From positions 101,760-165,759 of the forward strand of contig JAIRVP010000065.1 of assembly GCA_031253835.1 (NCBI GenBank): 64,000 bases of DNA, in the 5' to 3' direction. A model generated the notes under the pieces. The model was not told where the DNA came from and made no database searches. It saw only the letters and a list, made by a program, of their open reading frames with translations. The position numbers and the translations under genes were made by a program. The DNA is from Burkholderia sp. (lineage in GTDB: Bacteria; Pseudomonadota; Gammaproteobacteria; Burkholderiales; Burkholderiaceae). This document shows, one piece after another, positions 8,677 to 18,026 of this stretch. Positions within the stretch are counted from its first letter, which is position 1; every line of letters starts with the position of its first letter.

Positions 8677-9963
8677 CTAGCCGGCGTCCGCCTCGTCGTC
8701 GACCCAGTCGATGTCGCCGCACAGCACGCGCTGTGCGTCGCCGACGCGCACGGCCACCGACAGCGTCACGCACGGCTGCGCCTCGTTGATCGACAGGTAC
8801 GGCCGCGTGACCTGCACGCGTCCCGGCTCGGCGATCGCCGAACGGAAATACGGGCGGCGCAGCCAGTTCGCGCCCTGCGCGTCCGCCAGCGGCGAGAAGC
8901 GCGCCTCGGCGAGCGCGCGATCGGCGCGCAGCACGACGTTGCGGCCCGACTGGCGGCCGTGCGCGTCGAGCAGGAAGCAGCGCGCGGCCGCGTCGAGCGC
9001 GAGGAAGTTCCAGCACACCTCGTCGAGCGGCTCGCCGGCCGCGAGACGCTCGGCCGCCCGCTCGAACGCGCGCAGGTACGGCGCGAGCCGCTGTGCGTCG
9101 CGCCGCTCGCGCGCTTCGGTCTGCTGACGAAAGCGCTCGGTCAGCTCGCCGATGCAGCCCGTCGCGGTCACGCTGTCGGGCAGCCCCGGCGCCGGGCGGC
9201 CGAAGTAGTAGCCCTGCACGAAATCGGCCTCGCACGACAGCGCGATCTGCGCCTCGTGCTCGGTCTCGATCCCTTCGACGAGCACGAGCTTGCCGGCCTC
9301 GTGCAGCAACGTGACGAGCCCGTGCAGGATCGCGGTGAGCCCGGTGCGGTGCGCCGCGTGCGACAGCATGATCCGGTCGAGCTTCACGATGTCCGGGTTC
9401 AGCTGCCAGATCCGTTCGAGGTTCGAATGACCGGCGCCGAAATCGTCGAGCGCGATCAGGAAGCCGTGCGTGCGGAATTCGCGCACGGCCTCCGCGAGCC
9501 GCTCGACGTCTTCCGCCCGCTGTTCGAGCACTTCGAGCACGATGCGGCGCGGCGGCATGCCGAGCCGCTTCAGGTTCGCGAGCAGCGCGGCGGCCTGGAA
9601 CGGATCGGTCAGCACGCCCGGATGGACGTTGAGGAACAGCCACTCGCGCTCGGCGCCGAGCAGCGCGAAGTTCTCGAGATGCAGCGCCTGCGCGAGCCGG
9701 TCGAGCTGCAGCAGTTCGCCCTGGCGCGCGGCTTCGCCGAACACGTCGAGCGGCGACACCGCGCGGTCGAGCGCATCGTGCGCGCGCAACAGCGCCTCGT
9801 AGCCGACCGCGCGCTGGTGCGACAGGCTGAATATCGGCTGGAACACGGTCGTCAGCGTCAGGTCGCGATGCTGCGTGGCCAGACGTTCGAAGCCGGAACT
9901 CATCTCCCGCTCGAACCGGTACGGCGACGCGGCGGACGGACGCTCCTGTTGAACGATCGTCAT
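8677..9963 (-). CDS. EAL-domain cyclic-di-GMP phosphodiesterase with C-terminal sensor-like domain
   Basis: 428 residues. The EAL domain (about 35-260) keeps every catalytic position known for the family: Glu56 in YEALLR, Asn112, Glu144, Asp173-Asp174 in DDFGAGHS, Lys194, Glu230 in EGIET and Gln250 in QGYYFGRP. Hydrolysis of c-di-GMP to pGpG is therefore expected. Residues 290-428 (RCFLLDAHGRQSG, PYLSINEAQP) resemble the Cache/PAS-like domain of YkuI-type proteins, which may bind a ligand. There is no transmembrane segment, so it should be soluble. A strong RBS, AGGAGGAAGGC, precedes the ATG. Confidence 0.88.
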   Translation of the reverse strand: MTIVQQERPSAASPYRFEREMSSGFERLATQHRDLTLTTVFQPIFSLSHQRAVGYEALLRAHDALDRAVSPLDVFGEAARQGELLQLDRLAQALHLENFALLGAEREWLFLNVHPGVLTDPFQAAALLANLKRLGMPPRRIVLEVLEQRAEDVERLAEAVREFRTHGFLIALDDFGAGHSNLERIWQLNPDIVKLDRIMLSHAAHRTGLTAILHGLVTLLHEAGKLVLVEGIETEHEAQIALSCEADFVQGYYFGRPAPGLPDSVTATGCIGELTERFRQQTEARERRDAQRLAPYLRAFERAAERLAAGEPLDEVCWNFLALDAAARCFLLDAHGRQSGRNVVLRADRALAEARFSPLADAQGANWLRRPYFRSAIAEPGRVQVTRPYLSINEAQPCVTLSVAVRVGDAQRVLCGDIDWVDDEADAG

Positions 9964-10271
9964 GCCTTCCTCCTGGTATTGCCTTCGAACGCGCCGTCCG
10001 GCGAACCGGACGACAAACGGGACGGCGCATTCAATGTCATGGTTGGACCCTCGGTTGCCCGGTCGATGCCGGGCGGCTGCCCACCTTCAAGCAAGCTCCG
10101 TGCAAGGTGCCGACAAACCGTACGCCATGCGGCTGAGCCGGGCATTCGCACCACCGTGGCGCACGCCGGATGCACCATCGTCGTGCGCGCGCACCGGCCG
10201 CTTGAGCGCAGCCGTCACGTCGGCACGCTACACTCCGTACGATCGTTTCATTCTGCGTATTCGCCGTATCG
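9964..10271. other. Divergent promoter region between EAL gene and antiporter
   Basis: 308 bases between divergent starts. Nothing beyond promoters is expected. A TACACT at 10228-10233 is a possible -10 for the antiporter. I see no clear operator or RNA. Confidence 0.4.
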
Positions 10272-11939
10272 ATGGAAATCGTCTTCACCGTCCTGATCCT
10301 GCTGCTGACCGTCGCGCTGTCCGGCGCCGTCACGCGCCTCCTGCCGTTGCAACTTCCGCTACCGCTGATGCAGATCGCGTTCGGCGCGATGCTCGCATGG
10401 CCGAAGCTGAACCTGCACGTCACGTTCGATCCCGAAATCTTCATGCTGCTGTTCATTCCGCCGCTGCTGTTCGCGGACGGCTGGCGGATTCCGAAACGCG
10501 AGCTGTACCTGCAGCGCCGCGCGATCCTGATGCTCGCGTTCGGGCTCGTGTTCATGACGGTACTCGCAGTGGGCTACTTCGCGCATTGGCTGATTCCCGA
10601 GTTGCCGCTGCCGATCGCGTTCGCGCTCGCGGCCGTGCTGTCGCCGACCGACGCGGTCGCGCTGTCGGGCATCGCCGGCAAGGGCCGGATCCCGCCGCAA
10701 CTGATGCACATCCTCGAAGGTGAGGCGCTGATGAACGACGCGTCGGGCCTTGTCGCACTGAAGTTCGCGATCGCGGCCGCGCTGACGGGCGTGTTCTCGC
10801 TGCGCGCCGCGTCGGTCACGTTCGTGATCGTCGCCGCCGGCGGGCTCGCGACGGGCGCGATCGTGTCGTGGGTATTCAGCGCGCTGTCGACGCGCTTCCT
10901 GAACGCCGAGCAGGAAGGCGATCCGGCTCCCGGCATCGTGATGACGCTGCTCGTGCCGTTCGCGGCCTACCTGTTCGCCGAGCACCTCGACCTGTCGGGC
11001 GTGCTCGCGGCCGTGTCGGCCGGGATGATGATGAATTACACGAGCTTCTCGCGCAAAAGCACGGTCGCGTCGCGCGTGCGCGCCGAAAGCACGTGGGCGA
11101 TGATCGAGTTCGTGTTCAACGGCATGGTGTTCATCATGCTCGGGCTGCAGTTGCCGCACATCATCGGCCGCGCGCTCGTCGACGCGCACCATACGAGCGA
11201 TGCGCTGGTCGGCCGGATGATCTTCAACGTGTGCGCGATGATGCTCGCGCTGTATGCGATCCGCTTCACGTGGGTGTGGCTGCTGCGCTGGTTCGCGAGC
11301 CGCCGCGCCGCGCGCCAGGGCCTCGCGGGCACGATGGCCGGCGTGCGCACGATCGCGGTGATGACGGTCGGCGGCGTGCGCGGCGCGGTCACGCTCGCCG
11401 GCGTGCTGTCGATTCCGGTCGCATTGTCGGACGGCGCACCGCTGCCGGGGCGCGACACCGCGATCTTCGTCGCGTCGGCCGTGATCCTCGGCTCGCTGAT
11501 CGTCGCGGTGATCGGGCTGCCGCTGCTGCTGCGCGGCGTGCGCTCGACGCGCAACCCGCTCGGCGACGAGGAACGCATCGCCCGCTCGACCGCCGCGCAG
11601 GCCGCGATCCGCGCGATCGACTCGTCGCACGATGCGATCTCGGCCGATCTCGACGAATCGGGCGCCGCACGCTGCGCGGACATCTCCGCACGCGTGATGG
11701 ACCAGTATCGCCGCCGGCTCTCCGCACTCGCCGAAGACGGCCCCACGCCGCGTGCGGAAGCGAAGCAGGCCGAAACGATGGAGCTGCAGATGCGGATCGC
11801 GGCCGTGCGCGCGGAACGCTCCGCGCTGTACCGGCTGCGCAGCGACAGCAAGATTTCCGACGAGACGCTGACGAAGCTGATCCGCGAGATCGACCTGTCG
11901 GAAACCGCGCTGTCGACGCGCAAGAAAGGCATTCTTTGA
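10272..11939 (+). CDS. CPA1-family Na+/H+ antiporter
   Basis: 555 residues: about 12 membrane segments over the first 430, then a cytoplasmic charged tail (about 430-555) with coiled-coil character. Family signatures are FIPPLLFADGWR near 58, LSPTDAVALSGIAGKGRIP near 122-140, and EGEALMNDASGLVALKF near 147-163 with the Asn-Asp pair that carries transport in the CPA1 group. VGGVRGAVTLAG near 370 is also typical. Role: exchange of Na+ or K+ for protons across the inner membrane. It is closer to NhaP/YjcE-type than to NhaA. It stands alone and ends at a strong terminator. Confidence 0.92.
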   Translation: MEIVFTVLILLLTVALSGAVTRLLPLQLPLPLMQIAFGAMLAWPKLNLHVTFDPEIFMLLFIPPLLFADGWRIPKRELYLQRRAILMLAFGLVFMTVLAVGYFAHWLIPELPLPIAFALAAVLSPTDAVALSGIAGKGRIPPQLMHILEGEALMNDASGLVALKFAIAAALTGVFSLRAASVTFVIVAAGGLATGAIVSWVFSALSTRFLNAEQEGDPAPGIVMTLLVPFAAYLFAEHLDLSGVLAAVSAGMMMNYTSFSRKSTVASRVRAESTWAMIEFVFNGMVFIMLGLQLPHIIGRALVDAHHTSDALVGRMIFNVCAMMLALYAIRFTWVWLLRWFASRRAARQGLAGTMAGVRTIAVMTVGGVRGAVTLAGVLSIPVALSDGAPLPGRDTAIFVASAVILGSLIVAVIGLPLLLRGVRSTRNPLGDEERIARSTAAQAAIRAIDSSHDAISADLDESGAARCADISARVMDQYRRRLSALAEDGPTPRAEAKQAETMELQMRIAAVRAERSALYRLRSDSKISDETLTKLIREIDLSETALSTRKKGIL

Positions 11940-11985
11940 CAGGCCTGAAACTGCCCACGCGCAGTTGAGTCGAGGTCCGTATAAG

Positions 11986-12014
11986 AAAAGGCGACGCAGC
12001 CGCGTCGCCTTTTT
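11986..12014 (+). terminator. Rho-independent terminator, bidirectional
   Basis: Perfect 8-bp stem GGCGACGC (11990-11997) with GCGTCGCC (12002-12009) and loop AGCC, A-rich on the left and five T on the right. It serves the antiporter (+) and the convergent oxidoreductase (-). Confidence 0.9.
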
Positions 12015-12034
12015 CACATCCGCCCGCGTTCGCG

Positions 12035-15000
12035 CTACTTCGCGACGACGACCGGAATCCCCTTCAGCATCCCCGCGCCCTTCATCTCGTCGAGCGCATG
12101 CTGCACGGCCGCGCTCGTCGCCGCATCGATGCCGAGCTGCAGCGCCAGCTCGCGCTCCGCGCGCTTCACGCCGGCCAGGTTGCGCACCTTCACGTGACCG
12201 AAGCCGCGCACGCGCGCGTGCAGGTCGGCCAGTTGCACGACCTGCGCCGCATTGCCGGCCGTCATCGCGGCGAACGCACGCGCAAGCGTCGTCTCGTAGT
12301 CGTCGGCGAGCGCGCGCTCCATCTTGCGCTCGACGGTACGGCCGAACGGATCGATCCACGTGCCGCGCAGGCCGCGCACGCGCGCCAGCATGCCGAACAC
12401 CGGCCACATCCACTGGCCGAACACGCGCTTCTTCGGCGTGCTGCCGTCGCTGCCGGCCTTCGCGACCGTCGGCGGCGCCAGGTTGAACTTCACGCGGTAC
12501 GCCTGCCCCGGCACGCCTTCGAACTGCGCCTCGAGCGCCGTGCGGAATGCGTCGTCCGCGTACAGCCGCGCGACCTCGTATTCGTCCTTCACCGCGAGCA
12601 GCCGGTAGAACGTCGTCGCGACCGCGCGCGTCAGCGCGTCGTCGCCCTTCGCGCGGGCGGCGTTCACGAGCGCACGGTAGCGCTCGACGTAACGCGCGCC
12701 GCCGTACGCGTCGAGACGCGCTTCGCGATCGGCGATCACCTCGGCGAGCGTCTCCGGCGCGGCATGCGCGGCCACCGTGTGGCGCGCGTTCCACAACGCG
12801 TCGAGGCCTGCCGCGTCGCCGGCCGCCATCCGGCCGATCGAGAACGCGAGCTTGTTCATCGGCACCGCGACGTTGTTCAGCTCGATCGCGCGCATCATCG
12901 CGGCGAGCGACACCGGCACGAGGCCGAGCTGCCACGCGTAGCCGAGCATCAGGATGTTCGCGCCGATCGAATCGCCGAGGAACTTCGCGGCGAGCGCCTG
13001 CGCGTCGCAGCTCGACAGGTAGCCGTCGCCGGCCGCGTGATGCATCTTCTCGAGCAGCGCGTCCGCATGCAGGTTCGCGTCGGGGTTCTGCACGAACGAC
13101 GCGTTCGGGATCCGGTGCGTGTTGACGACGATCCGCGTGCGCTCGTGACGCACCGTCTGCAGCGCTTCCGCGCTCGCGCCGACGACCATGTCGCACGCGA
13201 GCAGCACGTCGGCCTGCTGCGTGTCGATGCGCACCTGGTTCAGCCAGCGGTCGCTCGATGCGATCCGCACGAACGACAGCACCGAGCCGCCCTTCTGCGC
13301 GAAGCCCATGAAGTCGAGCACCGATGCGCTCTTGCCTTCGAGGTGCGCGGCCATGCTGATCAGCGCGCCGACCGTCACGACGCCCGTGCCGCCGACGCCC
13401 GTCACGAGCATGTCGAACGGCGCGGCGTCGAGATGCGTCGCCGGCACCGGCAGCCCGTCGACGCGCGCGGCCAGCGCCGCTTCGTCGAACGCGGCGCCGG
13501 CGGCCTTCTTCAGCGCCGCGCCTTCGACCGTGACGAAGCTCGGGCAGAAGCCGTTCACGCACGAATAGTCCTTGTTGCACGACGACTGGTCGATGCGGCG
13601 CTTGCGGCCGAGCGGCGTCTCGAGCGGCTCGACCGACAGGCAGTTCGACTGCACGCCGCAATCGCCGCAGCCTTCGCACACCGCGTCGTTGATGAACAGG
13701 CGCTTGTCCGGGTCGGGGAATTCGCCTTTCTTGCGGCGGCGGCGCTTCTCGGCCGCGCAGGTCTGGTCGTAGATCAGCACGGTGACGCCCGGCGTCTCGC
13801 GCAGCTCGCGCTGCACCGTGTCGAGCTCGCTGCGGTGATGGAACGTCGTGCCCGTCGGGAACTGCCCGTGATGGCCGTCGTACTTCTCCGGTTCGTCGGA
13901 CACGACGACGAAGCGCGACACGCCTTCCGCCTCGACCTGCCGCGCGATCTGCGGCACCGAGATGCTGCCGTCGACCGGCTGGCCGCCCGTCATCGCGACC
14001 GCGTCGTTGTAGAGGATCTTGTACGTGATGTTCGCTTTCGCGGCGACCGCCTGGCGGATCGCGAGGATGCCCGAGTGGAAGTAGGTGCCGTCGCCGAGGT
14101 TCTGGAACACGTGCTTCGTGTTCGTGAACATCGCGTGCGCGGCCCAGTCGACGCCCTCGCCGCCCATCTGGATCAGCCCGGTCGTGTCGCGCTCCATCCA
14201 CGACGCCATGAAGTGGCAGCCGATGCCGGCCTGCGCGATCGAGCCTTCCGGCACCTTCGTCGACGTGTTGTGCGGGCAGCCCGAGCAGAAGTACGGCGTG
14301 CGCTTCACCGCGTCGGCCTCGTTCGACAGGATCTGCGGCGCGACGAGATCGACGACGCGTTCGCGGCGGTCGAGCGCCGGCTTGTGCCGCGCGAGCCACT
14401 CGGCGAACACCGGCAGGATGCGCGACGGGCGCAGTTCACCGAGTTCGGACAGCAGGCAGGCGCCGGCGGCGTCGTGCTTGCCGAGCACGCGCGGGCGCGC
14501 GCCTTCGGTGCGGTTGTACAGGGCGTCCTTGATCTGCTGCTCGATGACGGGGCCCTTCTCCTCGATCACGAGCACTTCGGCGAGCCCGTCGACGAAAGTC
14601 TCGACGCGCGTCATCTCGAGCGGATACGACAGGCCGACCTTGTAGATCCGCACGCCGGCCGCGTCGAGATCGGCGACCGTCAGGTCGAGACGGCGCAGCG
14701 CTTCCATCAGGTCGAGGTGTGCCTTGCCGCAGGTGACGATGCCGACGTTCGCGTGCGCGCTCGGCGCGATCCACTTGTCGATGCTGTTGGTGCGCGCGAA
14801 ATGGCGCACCGCGTCGAGCTTCGCGGCGAGGCGCGCCTCGATCGTCAGGCTCGGCAGGTCGGGCCAGCGGTTGTGCAGGCCGCCCGACGGCGGCGTGAAG
14901 CCTTCCGGCGCCGGCCACTGCGTCTGCAGCGCATCGAGGTCGACGGTCGAGCCCGACTCGACCGTTTCCGAGATCGCCTTGAAGCCGACCCACGCGCCCG

Positions 15001-15607
15001 AGTAGCGCGACAGCGCCCAGCCGTACAGGCCGAATTCGAGCATGTCGGCGATGTTCGCCGGGTTCACGACCGGCATATGCCACGCGATCATCGCGAAGTC
15101 GCTCTGGTGCGGCATCGACGACGACACGCAGCCGTGATCGTCGCCCGCGACGACCAGCACGCCGCCGTGCGGCGACGAACCGTACGCGTTGCCGTGCTTC
15201 AGCGCGTCGCCCGCGCGATCGACGCCCGGCCCCTTGCCGTACCACATCGCATACACGCCCTCGACCGTGCGCTCGGGATCGGCCTCGACGCGCTGCGTGC
15301 CGAGCACGGCCGTGCCGCCGAGTTCCTCGTTGATCGCGGGCAGGAAGCGCACGCCGCTGGTGTCGAGCAGTTTCTTGGCCTTCCACAGCTGCTGGTCGAC
15401 CATGCCGAGCGGCGAGCCGCGATAGCCGCTGACGAAGCCGGCCGTGTTGAGCCCCTGTCCGGTGTCGACCGTGCGCTGCATCAGCAGCAGGCGGACCAGC
15501 GCCTGCGTGCCGGTCAGGAAGATCCGGCCGCGCGTCGCGGTCAGGTTGTCGGTCAGGCGGTAGTCGGACAGGGCAGGCGTGCCGTCGACGGGCAGGCGGG
15601 CGGTCAT
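12035..15607 (-). CDS. Indolepyruvate ferredoxin oxidoreductase (fused alpha/beta type)
   Basis: 1190 residues, the size of fused proteobacterial indolepyruvate:ferredoxin oxidoreductases, which oxidatively decarboxylate aryl-pyruvates from aromatic amino acid transamination using TPP and Fe-S clusters. The N-terminal half holds the pyrimidine- and TPP-binding parts (SGYRGSPLGMVD near 50, GEGVDWAAHAMF near 490). Cysteine clusters CEGCGDCG (near 641) and CVNGFCPSF follow, then the gamma/IorB-like domain with GVGGTGVVTVG near 732 and FMGFAQKGG. The start ATG at 15605-15607 has GGAG upstream. The frame is open further, but the added 130 residues run into the repeat region and are not family-like. 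It is monocistronic. Confidence 0.9.
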   Translation of the reverse strand: MTARLPVDGTPALSDYRLTDNLTATRGRIFLTGTQALVRLLLMQRTVDTGQGLNTAGFVSGYRGSPLGMVDQQLWKAKKLLDTSGVRFLPAINEELGGTAVLGTQRVEADPERTVEGVYAMWYGKGPGVDRAGDALKHGNAYGSSPHGGVLVVAGDDHGCVSSSMPHQSDFAMIAWHMPVVNPANIADMLEFGLYGWALSRYSGAWVGFKAISETVESGSTVDLDALQTQWPAPEGFTPPSGGLHNRWPDLPSLTIEARLAAKLDAVRHFARTNSIDKWIAPSAHANVGIVTCGKAHLDLMEALRRLDLTVADLDAAGVRIYKVGLSYPLEMTRVETFVDGLAEVLVIEEKGPVIEQQIKDALYNRTEGARPRVLGKHDAAGACLLSELGELRPSRILPVFAEWLARHKPALDRRERVVDLVAPQILSNEADAVKRTPYFCSGCPHNTSTKVPEGSIAQAGIGCHFMASWMERDTTGLIQMGGEGVDWAAHAMFTNTKHVFQNLGDGTYFHSGILAIRQAVAAKANITYKILYNDAVAMTGGQPVDGSISVPQIARQVEAEGVSRFVVVSDEPEKYDGHHGQFPTGTTFHHRSELDTVQRELRETPGVTVLIYDQTCAAEKRRRRKKGEFPDPDKRLFINDAVCEGCGDCGVQSNCLSVEPLETPLGRKRRIDQSSCNKDYSCVNGFCPSFVTVEGAALKKAAGAAFDEAALAARVDGLPVPATHLDAAPFDMLVTGVGGTGVVTVGALISMAAHLEGKSASVLDFMGFAQKGGSVLSFVRIASSDRWLNQVRIDTQQADVLLACDMVVGASAEALQTVRHERTRIVVNTHRIPNASFVQNPDANLHADALLEKMHHAAGDGYLSSCDAQALAAKFLGDSIGANILMLGYAWQLGLVPVSLAAMMRAIELNNVAVPMNKLAFSIGRMAAGDAAGLDALWNARHTVAAHAAPETLAEVIADREARLDAYGGARYVERYRALVNAARAKGDDALTRAVATTFYRLLAVKDEYEVARLYADDAFRTALEAQFEGVPGQAYRVKFNLAPPTVAKAGSDGSTPKKRVFGQWMWPVFGMLARVRGLRGTWIDPFGRTVERKMERALADDYETTLARAFAAMTAGNAAQVVQLADLHARVRGFGHVKVRNLAGVKRAERELALQLGIDAATSAAVQHALDEMKGAGMLKGIPVVVAK

Positions 15608-15945
15608 GGGGGGGTTGTCTCCGGATTGTGCTGTTCTGGGCTGCGCGGCGGGGCGTCGGGCGACGCGTGACCGGCGGCAGCGAATGGCTCTATTTTTTCG
15701 TGCGCAGCCGAGAATGTTTTTTCTCATCTTGCTCGGCCGGCGCTGTAGCGAGAAAAACTGCGCAGGTTTTTGCCGGGATTTGAGAGAGTTTTCGCGCACG
15801 GTGGCGGGAGCGCGGTTGGCGGGTGTCGCGGCGGCCGGGCGGCTTGCCGCAAAAACCGGTGCGTGCCCGATGGTGCCGCCGTGGCCGCGCGATGGGTGCT
15901 CGAACCCCGTGTGGCAAGGGTTTCGGGAGCGTCGGGCGGTCACCC
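15608..15945. other. Upstream region of the oxidoreductase, before the repeat array
   Basis: About 340 bases with no credible gene. It contains T-rich and A-rich patches (near 15691 and 15716-15790) unlike the surrounding GC-rich DNA, consistent with a promoter for the minus-strand oxidoreductase. GCCGAG and CTCGGC (about 15707-15754) can form a hairpin. Confidence 0.4.
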
Positions 15946-17168
15946 TCACCGTCGAAATGCACAGGGTTCGGATTGGTCGGGGGCGCCGGATGTCCACAAC
16001 GCCGCGCCCATCGGGTTCGCGCGCTCACCGTTCGATTGCACAGCGTTTCGAGTGGCGTCGGGGCCGGGATATCCACATCCGGAATCGGCAGGCGGTTCGC
16101 TCGGGCGCCGACGCTCACCGTTGGCATTCACAGCGCGGCGAGTGGATGTCGGCGGTGGATATCCACATCCTGGCCGGCTCGTTTCGTCGATCCGCTGTTC
16201 ACCCTCACCGTTCGAATACACAGGGTCGAGAGTGGGTTTGTCGGGCGGATATCCGCGCCGGAACGCGCATGCGGCGTGACGACCGCTTCGCGCTCACCGT
16301 TGAAAACCACAGCGCGTCGAGTGGCTTGGGGAGCCGGATATCCACATCGGGGAAAATCGGCCGATCGATCGCGGAAGCGCGCTCCATCGAGCCCCGGCGG
16401 GCGGTCAGCCATGCCGGAAGCGGCTTGCCACCGATCAGCCGCCGACACTCACCGTCGAAAAACACAGTGCCGCGAGTCGTTTCGACGGCCGGATATCCAC
16501 ACTGAAACACGCGCGGCGCGCCTGACTGAACACGTACTCAAGACGGCGTGGGCAACCGGACAGCCCTATCCAGACGGGCTGCCGGCCAATCGGATGCTCA
16601 TGCTCACCATGGAGTTCCACAGCGCGTCGAGTGGCCTGAGCGATCGCGAGTGCGCGATGAAATTCTCACGCCGCGGCCCACGCGATCGCGCTTACCGTTA
16701 GAATGCACGCCCCTTCGATCGGGATCCGGACCCGGATGTCGATGTCGCGACGCACACGTAGTCCGGTCACGGATTCGCGCGTTCCGTTAGAGTGCGCGGC
16801 ACCCCGAATCGCGGCAAAGGCCGCCAAGCCTTGCTGGAACTGGCGCATCGCGCAATCGGGCGCCGCCGCTCACCGTAGGATTTCACAGCATTTCGCTTCG
16901 TCTCGCGGCGAGTTGTCCACACCCCGCTTCACGTATTGCCCGGCATGCGGCGATCCTCACCGGTGAAATCCACAGCGCGCCGAGTCGTTTCGGGCGAGGA
17001 TATCCACAACCGGTCGCGCGACGGGATCGCCATGTCGATATCGGCGAACGCCTCGGCACACCGCCACCGGGAAAAGCCGCAAACGCTTGTCCGGACGGCC
17101 TCGGCAGCACCCTCACCATTCAAATGCACAGCGTTTCGAGTCGCCGCGGAGCGGGTTGTCCACATCCG
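15946..17168. repeat. Tandem array of twelve degenerate 56-bp repeat units
   Basis: Each unit starts with box A, consensus TCACCGTTCGAATGCACAGC, continues with a loosely kept TCGAGTSG, and ends with box B, GGATATCCACATCC, whose start is 42 bases (41 in the last two units) after the start of box A. Unit starts: 15946, 16025, 16115, 16205, 16294, 16449, 16604, 16692, 16782, 16870, 16957 and 17113. Most steps are 87-90 bases, one is 79 and three are 155-156. Units 7 and 9 have lost box B; unit 8 has a changed box B and unit 9 a weak box A. Between units lie unrelated spacers of about 24-34 or 100 bases. Step sizes break any reading frame, so conservation is at the DNA or RNA level. Function unknown. 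Confidence 0.85.
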
Positions 17169-17211
17169 CCCGCCGATCCGCCATCTCAACGCCACGCGCG
17201 CCCGAGCGGCG

Positions 17212-17769
17212 TTATTCCGCAATCGACCGGATGACCGTCGCCGGATTGCCGCCGACCAGCGTATTCGGCGGAACGTCGCGCGTGACGACCGCCGCGGCCG
17301 CGACGACCGAATTCTCGCCGACCGTCACGCCGCCGATGATCGTCGCGCCGGCGCCGAGCCACACGTTCCGTTCGATCACGATCGGCTTCGCGACGACGCA
17401 GTCGCGCCGCCGCGAAGGCGCGACCGGATGACCGGACGTGATCAGGCTGACGTTCGGGCCGATCATCACGTCGTCGCCGATCTCGAGTCCGCCCAGGTCG
17501 TAGAACGTGCAGTTCTGGTTGACGAACACGTTGCGCCCGAGCTTCATGCCGGTGCCGCCCGTCGCATGGAATGGCGGGATCAGCGTGAAGCCGTCGTCCA
17601 CCTGCGTGCCGATCAGTTCGCCGAACAATGTGCGCACTTCTGCCGCATCGTCGAACGTCAGGCGATTGAGCCGCGCGGTGATCGCCATCGCTCGTTTGAC
17701 CTCGGCCACCATGGCCGCCGATTCGGGCGTTCTTCGCGGAATGATCGTGGTGCGATCGTCGTTTGCCAT
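17212..17769 (-). CDS. Left-handed beta-helix acetyltransferase (NodL/maltose acetyltransferase-like)
   Basis: 185 residues. The N-terminal helical segment (about 20-60) resembles the maltose-acetyltransferase cap. It is followed by hexapeptide repeats such as VFVNQNCTFYDLGGLEIGDDVMIG split around 85-110, the loop HPVAPS with the catalytic-type His, and the end repeat VVTRDVPPNTLVGGNPA. The family transfers acetyl from acetyl-CoA to sugars. The ATG at 17767-17769 is preceded by GGAGACAGG. It is a single gene next to the repeat array. The acceptor sugar is unknown. An unusual inverted repeat lies 145 bases upstream. Confidence 0.88.
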   Translation of the reverse strand: MANDDRTTIIPRRTPESAAMVAEVKRAMAITARLNRLTFDDAAEVRTLFGELIGTQVDDGFTLIPPFHATGGTGMKLGRNVFVNQNCTFYDLGGLEIGDDVMIGPNVSLITSGHPVAPSRRRDCVVAKPIVIERNVWLGAGATIIGGVTVGENSVVAAAAVVTRDVPPNTLVGGNPATVIRSIAE

Positions 17770-17913
17770 GCGTGACCTGTCTCCAGTGATTTCGGTGTTT
17801 CGCGATGCGCCGGCGGTCATGGTTGAATGCCTGCGGGACCGTGTGCGCGGGTGCTGCGGAATCGGCGGTGCACATTGGCGGCGAGGCGGCTTTTCGCCAG
17901 AATTTGGCCGAAT

Positions 17914-17946
17914 TCAATAACTAGTTTAAATATGACTAGTTATTGA
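17914..17946. promoter_or_regulatory. Perfect 12-bp inverted repeat in a divergent promoter
   Basis: TCAATAACTAGT (17914-17925) and ACTAGTTATTGA (17935-17946) are exact reverse complements around the 9-base spacer TTAAATATG. The site is AT-rich in otherwise GC-rich DNA and lies between the acetyltransferase (-) and the GST (+). The form suits a dimeric repressor such as MarR or TetR type, but no regulator gene is adjacent. A terminator is less likely because there is no U-tract and no gene ends here. Confidence 0.6.
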
Positions 17947-18026
17947 TAAACCCCCTTATTCCACCGGGCTTTGCGCGATTTTCTGCCCGATTCACGCTCG
18001 ACAAACAACGCCTCCAACAGGCTCGC

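Noticed and set aside
12098..15670. Long plus-strand ORF of 1190 codons opposite the oxidoreductase
   Set aside because: Antisense shadow of a GC-rich gene; no family features and an Arg/Ala-dominated composition.
16205..16230. tRNA T-arm (GTTCGAAT) in the repeat units
   Set aside because: No acceptor, D or anticodon stems can be built around it.
15579..16701. Plus-strand ORFs of about 290-310 codons crossing the repeat array, with recurring LTVxxHS and GYPH-like peptides
   Set aside because: The step between units is not a multiple of three (79, 89, 155), so the peptide repeats occur in several frames at once and no RBS precedes them. They reflect the DNA repeat.
15946..17168. CRISPR array
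   Set aside because: The repeat cores diverge at many positions, unit spacing is variable, and no cas gene is near. The two-box layout with helical phasing is not a CRISPR feature.
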